A DNA stretch of 22,116 nt, from NCBI GenBank assembly GCA_905209745.1, contig CAJLUG010000002.1, forward strand, positions 1-22,116, written 5' to 3'. Each line of letters starts with the position of its first letter. Within the stretch, counting starts at the first letter, position 1. The notes below the pieces were generated by a model, which ran no database searches, was not told the DNA's origin, and worked only from the letters and a program-made list of their open reading frames with translations. This DNA is from an uncultured Mycoplasma sp. GTDB lineage: Bacteria; Bacillota_I; Bacilli_A; RF39; UBA660. The translations under genes and the position numbers were made by a program. Of the stretch, positions 7,091 to 13,776 are shown piece after piece.

Positions 7091-10000
7091 ATGGAAGAAA
7101 AAAATAAATACGTTGAAACTTATATAACAAATATAGGAGAACAACTTGCAAGAAATGGGATTAAAATTACAGATAATCAATTATCAAGAGTAATTAATAG
7201 ATTTTCAAATTCTGATAAGTCTATTGAAGAAATACAAAAAGAAATAAATATTTTGTTAGAAGAGTTTTTAGAAAATTATTCGAAAATGCTAGAAGCTAAA
7301 CAATTACAAGATTTACAACTGCCTTTTAATGGCATTACTTTGAATAATCAAGATATAGACTTGATGTTAATTGCAGGTGCAAATAATCCACAAGAATTAC
7401 AAGAAGCCCTATCAAAAATTACTAATATAAGACTTTCTTTAAATACTACTGAATTAACAGAAGAACAGTTTGTAGAAATAAGACAACAAGTTTATAATAT
7501 GTATCTTGATACTTTAACATCAAGAAATGATTATATTAAAAATAGAAAAATTGAACTTGGAAGAAAAATTGAATATTTAAAATTATCTGGTATATTATCT
7601 AGTGAAGAAATTGCTACACTAGACAATGTTATTTCTTCATCAAGAAATACAGATGAAATAGTAGAAAAGTTAAATCAATCTTTTTCATCAGATAAAGTTC
7701 ATAGAATGTATGAAATAATAAGAGATTTTACACCAATAGAAAAAGCAGGAATAAAAAGTTCAACACTTGAAGCTTCAAGAAATTTACTTGAAGAAATAAA
7801 AAATAATTACAATTCAATAACAATTGATGAAGAAGCTAAATATGGAAAAGTTACTTTACAAGACGGAAGTTTTAATTTTAAACATTTGCAAAAAGCATTA
7901 GACTTTGCTAAAGCACATAATAAACAAGTTAGATTAAATACCTTATTATTTTATATGGATTGTCCTGATGAATTATACAATTTAGAAAAAACACCAGAAA
8001 ATAAAATGTTAGTAAAACAAAAATTACAAAGTTATGTTGAAGCTACAACTAGATTTATTGTAGATAATGGATACTCTGATACTGTTAGAAGTATTGATGT
8101 ATTTAATGAATTATTAAACAGATTTGCTATGACTGGTGAAACACCTTATATGTATCGTGGCGATATACCACAAACACAAATTACTATGCCAAATGGTGAA
8201 TTAGGTATTGATGATAATATTAAATCTGGTTGGTTAAAACATTTAGATATATCTGACTTGTGTGATGTTATTGCAGTAGCGAGAAAAAATATGCCAACAA
8301 CTGATTTTATGTATAATGATGATTATTTAATAGACCCTAAAAAAATTGCACCTACTATTGAATTAATTAAACAAATTAGAGAAAATGAAAAAAGACTAGG
8401 TGTAAAACTAATTGATAGTATTGGAACACAAATGCACGTAGATAATGGTATGACAAAAGAACAAATGAGAGAAATGATTATTAATTTAAGTCAATTTGGT
8501 CTACCAATAGAGATAACAGAATTTGATATAGTAATAACAAATGGTGTTGAAAATTTATCAGAAGAACAAATAGAAACAATGCGACAAGCTAAAATAAATG
8601 AAATATATGAGTGTGTTGATGAGTTAAGAGAACAATATAATATTAGAGGTTTTACAATTTGGAGTAAAACAGATAAACAAAATTTCCGTGTATTTTTAGC
8701 AAATGAAGAAAGAATACCAAAAGGATTAGAGCCAATAGAAACAATGCACGGTGGATACTACACAGAACTAATGCAACCTAGAAATAAAACTTTAACTAAA
8801 AGTAATTTTCAATCATTTAATTATCATACTCATACTAATCGTTGCGGACATGCTGGTATAGCAAGTGATAAAGAATATGTAGAATATGCAAAACAAGTTG
8901 GTATTACACAATTAGGATTTACAGATCATGTACCATATACTAGTTTAGAATTTCCAGAAACACATAAAAAATCACATATAGATGAAAAAACAAAAGAAGA
9001 AGTAATAGATGAAATTGAAGTTGCTCAACAAAGAATGCATATTTCTGACGTTGATGAGTATATTGCTTCAATCCGTGAATTACAACAAGAAAATCCTACG
9101 ATGAAAATTATGTGTGGTTTTGAAGCAGAGTTTGATCCAATGAAAGAACAATTTTTAGGAGAATTGAGAGATAAAGTTGATTATATGATTTTGGGACAAC
9201 ACTTTGTTCCATATGGTATGAGCCAAGTGCCACAAAGAAACAATCCAAATTATCCTATACAATACGCTGAAATGTTATGTAAAGCTATGGAAAGTGGTAT
9301 TTTTGACATAGTGGCGCACCCTGACATATTTATGGAATTTAGGGATAGTTTAGATACGGAAGAAAAGAAAACTTTATTTATGCAAAATGCAAAAATTGCT
9401 AGTCAAGCAATATGTAATAAAGCAAAAGAATTAGGTATACCTATAGAACTTAACTTTGGTGGAATTAATAAAGGTAAAATAATGCAAGACGGACAATTAG
9501 CTTATCCACATTCTGAATTTTGGCAAATAGCGGCTGAAACGGGTGTGTCTGTATTATATGGTGTTGACGCTCATACCCCAGAACAATTTATTACTATGGG
9601 AAAAGATAAAGAAAAAGCAGATATGATTATTGAGCCTAGTAAACTTAATTTGGTAGATAAAAATTATAATCCTGTTGAAGCTAGAAGAAATAATAAAAGA
9701 TTGCAAGAATTATACCAACAGGGGCAATCAAAAGCTTTAACCTATGAAACACATTTAATATCACAAATTACAGCTGGGATAATTGACAGAATCCCAGAAG
9801 AAGAATTTAATCCAGATACATTCTCATATATGAGTGAATATGCTCTAGCAAAGGTGGGGCAAGATTCTACTGAAAAAGCTTCTAAAATAGATGGGATTAT
9901 TGTGAAAAAAATTGAAGTAATATCAAATGATGTTAAATTAACTCCACAAGAAAAAGCATTTCAATTAAAGAGAACAAAAAATGCAATAGGACATACAAAC

Positions 10001-10387
10001 GATACTTTATCACAACAACAATCAGCTTTAGAACGTGCAAGAGAATCAATACATACTTCTATTGAAATGGGTTGTCAAAGTAAACAAGATTTTAAAAATA
10101 TAACAACTCAACTTACAGAAGGAAAAACAACAAAAAGCAATGAAAGAAGAAGTGAGATATCAAATAACTTACAAACGGTTCAATTAGCAAATAATCAAAC
10201 AACTAAAAAAGAACAAACCAAAGGCCCAGTTTTAGTAAAAAAAATAAATAGTAATAATAATTCTAATTCTAATTCTAATGGCAATAAAGGATTTATCAAT
10301 ACAATTACATTATCTTTAATAATAACTTTTGTATGTGGTATTGCTGTTGGTATTGGTTATATGCTATATAAAATTAGTATAGGTTAA
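7091..10387 (+). CDS. GH10 xylanase-fold and PHP phosphoesterase fusion protein with C-terminal membrane anchor
   Basis: 1,098 aa. Residues 1-230 are helical and unrecognised. Residues about 232-565 are a glycoside hydrolase family 10 domain, with acid/base E340 in DVFNELLNR, YNDDY (408-412), IDSIGTQMH (441-449), nucleophile E477 in PIEITEFDIV and GFTIWSKTD near the end. Residues about 576-850 are a PHP domain of histidinol-phosphatase type. Its metal ligands appear in HTHTNRCGH (H579, H581, H587), GFTDH (D612, H613), CGFEAEF (E678), GQHF (H704), AHPD (H743) and GVDAH (D826, H828). A hydrophilic stretch follows, with an Asn/Ser-rich linker, then a hydrophobic segment (about 1071-1092). There is no signal peptide, so the enzyme domains should face the cytoplasm. 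The ribosome site is weak (AGGACGTGG). It is the element's main cargo. Substrates are unknown; a sugar-phosphate or nucleotide-sugar product is only a guess. Confidence 0.85.
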   Translation: MEEKNKYVETYITNIGEQLARNGIKITDNQLSRVINRFSNSDKSIEEIQKEINILLEEFLENYSKMLEAKQLQDLQLPFNGITLNNQDIDLMLIAGANNPQELQEALSKITNIRLSLNTTELTEEQFVEIRQQVYNMYLDTLTSRNDYIKNRKIELGRKIEYLKLSGILSSEEIATLDNVISSSRNTDEIVEKLNQSFSSDKVHRMYEIIRDFTPIEKAGIKSSTLEASRNLLEEIKNNYNSITIDEEAKYGKVTLQDGSFNFKHLQKALDFAKAHNKQVRLNTLLFYMDCPDELYNLEKTPENKMLVKQKLQSYVEATTRFIVDNGYSDTVRSIDVFNELLNRFAMTGETPYMYRGDIPQTQITMPNGELGIDDNIKSGWLKHLDISDLCDVIAVARKNMPTTDFMYNDDYLIDPKKIAPTIELIKQIRENEKRLGVKLIDSIGTQMHVDNGMTKEQMREMIINLSQFGLPIEITEFDIVITNGVENLSEEQIETMRQAKINEIYECVDELREQYNIRGFTIWSKTDKQNFRVFLANEERIPKGLEPIETMHGGYYTELMQPRNKTLTKSNFQSFNYHTHTNRCGHAGIASDKEYVEYAKQVGITQLGFTDHVPYTSLEFPETHKKSHIDEKTKEEVIDEIEVAQQRMHISDVDEYIASIRELQQENPTMKIMCGFEAEFDPMKEQFLGELRDKVDYMILGQHFVPYGMSQVPQRNNPNYPIQYAEMLCKAMESGIFDIVAHPDIFMEFRDSLDTEEKKTLFMQNAKIASQAICNKAKELGIPIELNFGGINKGKIMQDGQLAYPHSEFWQIAAETGVSVLYGVDAHTPEQFITMGKDKEKADMIIEPSKLNLVDKNYNPVEARRNNKRLQELYQQGQSKALTYETHLISQITAGIIDRIPEEEFNPDTFSYMSEYALAKVGQDSTEKASKIDGIIVKKIEVISNDVKLTPQEKAFQLKRTKNAIGHTNDTLSQQQSALERARESIHTSIEMGCQSKQDFKNITTQLTEGKTTKSNERRSEISNNLQTVQLANNQTTKKEQTKGPVLVKKINSNNNSNSNSNGNKGFINTITLSLIITFVCGIAVGIGYMLYKISIG

Positions 10388-10421
10388 TACAAAATAAAAT
10401 TGAGTTTTTCAAAAGTGTCCG

Positions 10422-10449
10422 TTGACTGTCCTAAAAAACGTGGTAAAAT
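10422..10449 (+). promoter_or_regulatory. Strong promoter in the non-coding region of the element
   Basis: TTGACT (10422-10427), a 16-bp spacer and TAAAAT (10444-10449) with an extended TGG. Transcription would begin near 10456. It points at the hairpin terminator at 10484-10508, at the structured region and, if read-through occurs, at the recombinase. Confidence 0.65.
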
Positions 10450-10460
10450 AGTATTATAGG

Positions 10461-10523
10461 ATGATTATAAAGAAAACTATTTTGAGAGATAATTTATCTC
10501 TCTTTTTTCTTATCTTTCTTTAA
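10461..10523 (+). CDS. Possible 20-codon leader peptide overlapping a terminator
   Basis: MIIKKTILRDNLSLFFLIFL is encoded from an ATG only about five bases after the predicted transcription start, so it would be leaderless or nearly so. The reading frame runs straight through the terminator hairpin and its T-run and stops just beyond. This geometry suits ribosome-controlled attenuation, but such a short ORF could be chance. Confidence 0.25.
   Translation: MIIKKTILRDNLSLFFLIFL
10484..10508 (+). terminator. Hairpin terminator or attenuator
   Basis: GAGAGATA (10484-10491) and TATCTCTC (10495-10502) form an 8-bp stem with a 3-nt loop, followed by six T. It lies about 35-50 bases after a strong promoter and about 100 bp after the GH10-PHP gene, so it may end that gene's transcript and also attenuate transcription toward the recombinase. 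Confidence 0.8.
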
Positions 10524-10545
10524 ATTCTCTTATAAGAAAGGAGCG

Positions 10546-10668
10546 TGGTTTTATATTTTATTTGATAATTTTTCTAAACTGTCGGAGACTATTTAGTGGG
10601 TCTTAGGGATATTCCCTAACAAGCTTAGGGTGTCGCAACACCATGCTTGATAGTTTTAAAATATACCA
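10546..10668 (+). other. Branched hairpin region: candidate structured ncRNA or transfer origin
   Basis: A closing stem pairs TGG/TATATTTTA (10546-10548, 10552-10560) with TAAAATATA/CCA (10657-10668). Inside are three separate hairpins. The first is CTAAA..GTC-GGA-GAC..TTTAG (10574-10596). The second is TTAGGGA-TAT-TCCCTAA (10603-10619). The third is CAAGC..GGTGT-CGCA-ACACC..GCTTG (10620-10649). The motif CTTAGGG occurs twice. The region is richer in G and C than its surroundings and has no credible ORF. I do not recognise a known riboswitch or ribozyme. Serial short perfect hairpins also fit an oriT used by another element's relaxase. The strand of function is unproven. Confidence 0.55.
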
Positions 10669-10722
10669 TCTTTTATAAGTAGTATTGTTTAAAAAAAATA
10701 ATATCTTTTTAGGAGTATCTAG

Positions 10723-10751
10723 CACATTGAAAAATTTTAATGTGTTTTTTT
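10723..10751 (+). terminator. Terminator after the structured region
   Basis: CACATT (10723-10728) and AATGTG (10739-10744) enclose an A/T-rich loop able to extend the stem, followed by seven T. It would end a transcript of the structured region before the 39-aa ORF. Confidence 0.75.
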
Positions 10752-10788
10752 GTGTCTTAAAAAAATATAATTAAACGAGGTGATACTA

Positions 10789-10908
10789 ATGGCAGTATTA
10801 CGAGTAGAAAACTATGATAAGGATGGAAAAAGATTAGAACCAAAGAATGTTACTTTAACTTTTTCTTTATTATATACACTATTAAAGAAATACATGAAAG
10901 AAGCATAA
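10789..10908 (+). CDS. 39-aa protein of unknown function
   Basis: It begins MAVLRVENYDKDGKRLEPKN and ends TLLKKYMKEA. A very good ribosome site (GAGGTGAT) sits just before the ATG, which makes translation likely despite the small size. It has no Cys, no membrane segment and no domain I recognise. It lies between a terminator and the recombinase gene, a position often taken by small regulators or directionality factors of integrative elements, but nothing in the sequence proves such a role. Confidence 0.6.
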   Translation: MAVLRVENYDKDGKRLEPKNVTLTFSLLYTLLKKYMKEA

Positions 10909-10916
10909 GATGAACT

Positions 10917-10989
10917 ATAAGCATTTTATTTTTTTTATAAAAATGTTATTATGTAGTTGCAAGTTTTTTACAAAAAATGCTTTTATAAA
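10917..10989 (+). repeat. Inverted repeat upstream of the recombinase
   Basis: GCATTTT (10921-10927) and AAAATGC (10974-10980), with looser A/T matches outside (ATAAGC and GCTTTTAT), flank about 46 bp that includes TTGCAAG. It lies directly before the GGAGG ribosome site of the recombinase. It could be a regulatory structure; no clear promoter for the recombinase is visible here. Confidence 0.35.
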
Positions 10990-11033
10990 AGGAGGTACAA
11001 GTTATTAATCATATAAAAGCAGTAGTAAAAAAA

Positions 11034-12380
11034 ATGAAAGCTCTTTATGTTCGTGTTTCAACTGATTCTCAAGTAGAAGGCTATTCTATAGAAGCTCAAA
11101 TAGAGTTTTTAGAAAGCTATTTAAAGAGTCAAGGATGGGATGATTATGAAGTATATATGGATCCTGGATTTAGTGGCAAGAATTTAGAAAGACCTGCGAT
11201 TCAAAAACTAATTAAAGACTGTGAATCTGGTAAGATTGATATGGTGTTAGTCTTTAAATTAGATAGATTATCACGAAGTCAAAAAGATACCCTCTATTTA
11301 ATCGAAGAAGTATTTAATAAAAACAATGTAGGTTTTATTTCTATCAGGGAAAGATTTGATACTACTTCTCCTTTTGGAAAAGCAATGATAGGAATACTTT
11401 CTGTCTTTGCCCAACTAGAAAGAGAAACCATCTTAGAAAGAACTAGAATTGGTCTTAAAAAACGTGCTGAAGATGGTTTTTGGCGAGGTGGTGGTAAAAC
11501 TCCTTTCGCTTATGACTATGATAAAAAAACAGGAACTTTAGTAGTGAATCAAGAAAGAAAAGTTATTTTTGATTTAATGAAGACTTTGAGATTACAGGGA
11601 TATAGTTATCATGAATTATCTAAAGTAACTGGATATGATGAAGCGTGGATTCAAGGAATATTAAATGATAAAACTAATTTAGGAAAAATCCCTTACAAAG
11701 GAGAACTTTATGAAGGAAGACATGAAGCGATTATTAGCGAAGAAGAATATGAACAATTACAAATGATAGAAAAATCTCGAAGTAGGAATCAACATGCTAG
11801 TCATTATTTATTATCAGGAAAGATATACTGCGCGAAATGTGGTGCCAAATATCGTTATCAAAAGTGGGGACAAAGAATTATTTGTTACTGCTATTCACAA
11901 CAGAAAAGCAAACCTAAATTAGTAAAAGATCCTAACTGTAATAATTTAAGACTTGATAGTTTTGAAATTGAAGATGCCTTTTTAGAACAGTTATTTGCGA
12001 TGTCTTTGGATGAAAATTTATTTAGAGAAACATTTCATTTATCAAAAACGAATCTTGAAGATGAACTAAAAATCAGATTAGAAAAAACTGGGAAGAAAAT
12101 AGAAAACTTAATTCAACTATTATCAGAAGATATTGCTAAGACTGAAATAAAGATAGAATTAGAAAAGTTAATAGAAGAAAAGACGAATATAACAAAAGAG
12201 CTAGAAGATATAAAAGAAAAAGAACAAACGAAAAAAAGTTATGAAGAAATAAAAAATCTAAGTAAAGTATGGACTCACTTAGAGTTTAAAGAAAAAAGAA
12301 CTATCATTGAAGGACTACTAGATAAAATAGTTGTTGATGGTAATACTTTAAAAATATACTGGAATGTTAGTGAGAACTAA
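11034..12380 (+). CDS. Large serine recombinase (site-specific integrase/excisionase)
   Basis: 448 aa from the first ATG. The N-terminal resolvase domain has nucleophile S9 in YVRVSTDSQ and the basic catalytic motif FKLDRLSRSQKD. The recombinase domain follows (about 155-250), then a zinc ribbon with CAKCG and CYC (about 263-285), and a coiled-coil (about 345-410) of the type that controls integration and excision in this family. It is somewhat shorter than many relatives (about 500-550 aa). It ends 40 bp from the right attachment junction, the normal arrangement for an integrase. The ATG at 11034 has no ribosome site of its own. A strong GGAGG (10991-10995) lies 8 bp before an in-frame ATT (11004-11006), and the frame is open between them, so translation may start at the ATT and add 10 residues. 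Confidence 0.93.
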   Translation: MKALYVRVSTDSQVEGYSIEAQIEFLESYLKSQGWDDYEVYMDPGFSGKNLERPAIQKLIKDCESGKIDMVLVFKLDRLSRSQKDTLYLIEEVFNKNNVGFISIRERFDTTSPFGKAMIGILSVFAQLERETILERTRIGLKKRAEDGFWRGGGKTPFAYDYDKKTGTLVVNQERKVIFDLMKTLRLQGYSYHELSKVTGYDEAWIQGILNDKTNLGKIPYKGELYEGRHEAIISEEEYEQLQMIEKSRSRNQHASHYLLSGKIYCAKCGAKYRYQKWGQRIICYCYSQQKSKPKLVKDPNCNNLRLDSFEIEDAFLEQLFAMSLDENLFRETFHLSKTNLEDELKIRLEKTGKKIENLIQLLSEDIAKTEIKIELEKLIEEKTNITKELEDIKEKEQTKKSYEEIKNLSKVWTHLEFKEKRTIIEGLLDKIVVDGNTLKIYWNVSEN

Positions 12381-12404
12381 CATAAAAATTATAGTCTTTT
12401 CTCT

Positions 12405-12422
12405 CCATATGTCTTATAGCCC
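12405..12422. other. Right attachment junction of the serine-recombinase element
   Basis: The element-side arm CCATATGTCTTATAGC (12405-12420) is followed by the core CC (12421-12422), after which host permease sequence begins. Compared with the arm at the left end read in the same outside-to-core direction, 12 of 16 positions agree, giving attP a dyad centred on the dinucleotide. Confidence 0.85.
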
Positions 12423-13040
12423 AATTAAATTCATAGAAATATTAATTTTTAAAGCACTGATGATTGTTGGGATATTACTTGGAAATACAGCTTTGGTAAA
12501 GATTTGGAATTTGTTTGCTCCAAAAGATTTTAGTAAGGTAATATAACTAGGGTTTGTTTCTTTAAATCCTTGATAAATGGTAATGATTGTTACAAAGGTA
12601 GAAATTAGTAAAGCCATAAAGATAATTGAATTTATACTTGCTCCTACCCAGATAATAATTAAGGGTCCTAAGGCTACTTTTGGTAGTGAATTTAGTACTG
12701 TTAAATAAGGGTCTATTATTTTAGCAACCCTCTTATTAGACCAAAGTATTAAGGCAATTACAAAGCCTAATATTCCTGCAACTACAAAACTGATACATAC
12801 TTCATATAATGTTACTCCTATATGAGTAAAGAGAGTATTATCTTTTAATAAGTCATAAATTGTTAGGACTACTTCTTTGGGTGATGATGATAAAAATGTA
12901 TTAATTAATTCTAGATCTGATAGTAATTGCCAAATGATTAAAAAGGCTACAATAATTAATAAGCGAAAGAAAAAGACAATTCTTTTTTCTTTTTTTATTT
13001 TCTGTAAATACACTTCGTGTTCTTTACTATATGTGGACAT
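12414..13040 (-). pseudogene. ABC transporter permease, 5' part, truncated by the inserted element
   Basis: The surviving reading frame has 208 codons: 206 of host origin, then Gly-Leu and a TAA supplied by the element. It is the membrane permease of a SsuC/TauC/ThiX-like importer: a membrane segment at about 24-42, FTHIGVTLYEVCISFVVAGI, then LNSLPKVALGPLIIIWVGA, and the EAA-type loop at LKSFGANKFQIFTKAVFP. The loop is complete, but the last membrane segments (now at 6609-6794) are lost, so the product should be inactive. GGAGGG lies six bases before the ATG, which overlaps the ATPase gene by 14 bp. Excision at the shared GG would restore 267 aa. Confidence 0.93.
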
Positions 13041-13776
13041 CTAAATCCCTCCATATCGCATCATAATAATCTGCAAATTCTTTACATTTTCTGTTATGAA
13101 TTGGCGTGGATTTATTGCTTAAGTTAATATTATATATTTTCTTTACAACAGCTGGTCTTTTGGATAGTACGACAATTCTATCTGACATACTAATTGCTTC
13201 GGCAATGTCATGAGTTACCATGATTGCTGTTTTTCCTTCTTTTTTAATTATTTTATAAATATCATCACTGATTGCTAGTCTAGATTGATAGTCTAGTGCA
13301 GACATTGCTTCATCTAATAGTAAGATATCAGGCTTGGTAGCAAGTGTTCTAATCAAAGCTACTCTTTGACGCATTCCTCCCGATAATCTAGTGGGGTATT
13401 CATACATGAACTCTTCCAATCCATATGTTTTAAGAAGTTTTATTACATAGTCTTTATTTTCTTTGGTTAGTTGTTTGGTTATTTCTAGACCGAGTAGACA
13501 ATTATCTAGGACTGTTCTCCACTCAAATAATGAGTCATTTTGTAACATGTATCCAATTGTGTAATTTCCATCGAATTTAATATCCCCTTTTGATTTTTCT
13601 TCTAGACCAGCTAAAATGGAAAGTATTGTTGACTTTCCACATCCACTAGGTCCTACAATAGAAATAAATTCTTGATTTTTTACATCGAAAGAGACGGACT
13701 TTAGGGCTTTAATTTCTCCTTCTTTTGTATGAAATGATTTCTCTAAATTGGAAACCGTTAATAGTTTATTGTCCAT
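13027..13776 (-). CDS. ABC transporter ATP-binding protein (SsuB/TauB-like)
   Basis: 249 aa. The ATPase subunit of the importer encoded with its neighbours. Walker A GPSGCGKST (42-50), Q-loop Q79, signature LSGGMRQR (131-138), Walker B ILLLDEAMSALD (D155, E156) and switch His H189 in MVTHD are all intact. Short ABC proteins of this kind serve nitrate/sulfonate/taurine/thiamine-precursor importers. The gene overlaps the binding-protein gene (11 bp) and the permease gene (14 bp), so the three form one translationally coupled operon. With the permease broken by the mobile element, this subunit has no evident partner within the window. Confidence 0.93.
   Translation of the reverse strand: MDNKLLTVSNLEKSFHTKEGEIKALKSVSFDVKNQEFISIVGPSGCGKSTILSILAGLEEKSKGDIKFDGNYTIGYMLQNDSLFEWRTVLDNCLLGLEITKQLTKENKDYVIKLLKTYGLEEFMYEYPTRLSGGMRQRVALIRTLATKPDILLLDEAMSALDYQSRLAISDDIYKIIKKEGKTAIMVTHDIAEAISMSDRIVVLSKRPAVVKKIYNINLSNKSTPIHNRKCKEFADYYDAIWRDLDVHI

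Larger units (their letters stand above)
6795..12422 (+). mobile_element. 5.6-kb integrative element with large serine recombinase, inserted in an ABC permease gene
   Basis: The boundaries come from the split permease gene: host sequence resumes at 6794 and 12423, with one CC dinucleotide at each edge. All element genes are on the plus strand, against the surrounding minus-strand genes. Contents in order: a 50-aa CPFC-motif ORF, a 1,098-aa GH10-PHP fusion protein, a structured non-coding region with two terminators, a 39-aa ORF, and a large serine recombinase ending 40 bp from the right edge. No relaxase, replication initiator, coupling protein or phage gene is visible, so any transfer would depend on other elements. 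There are no duplicated target sites beyond the 2-bp core, as expected for serine recombinases. Confidence 0.92.

Noticed and set aside
7091..10387. A xylan-utilisation locus
   Set aside because: No other carbohydrate-active enzyme, sugar transporter or regulator is nearby and the GH10 domain is not exported.
10546..10668. Hammerhead, pistol or c-di-GMP riboswitch
   Set aside because: CGTGGTT and CTTAGGG recall parts of the pistol ribozyme, but the pseudoknot and conserved core are absent; hammerhead and riboswitch cores do not match either.
10917..10989. Promoter for the recombinase (TTGCAA at 10957 with TATAAA at 10984)
   Set aside because: The 21-bp spacer is too long for a sigma-A promoter.
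6795..12422. Prophage or full conjugative transposon
   Set aside because: No structural, lysis, replication, relaxase or coupling-protein gene is present in the 5.6 kb.
12364..12546. A plus-strand reading frame crossing the right junction
   Set aside because: It overlaps the recombinase end and then runs antisense through the permease gene; no ribosome site or recognisable protein.
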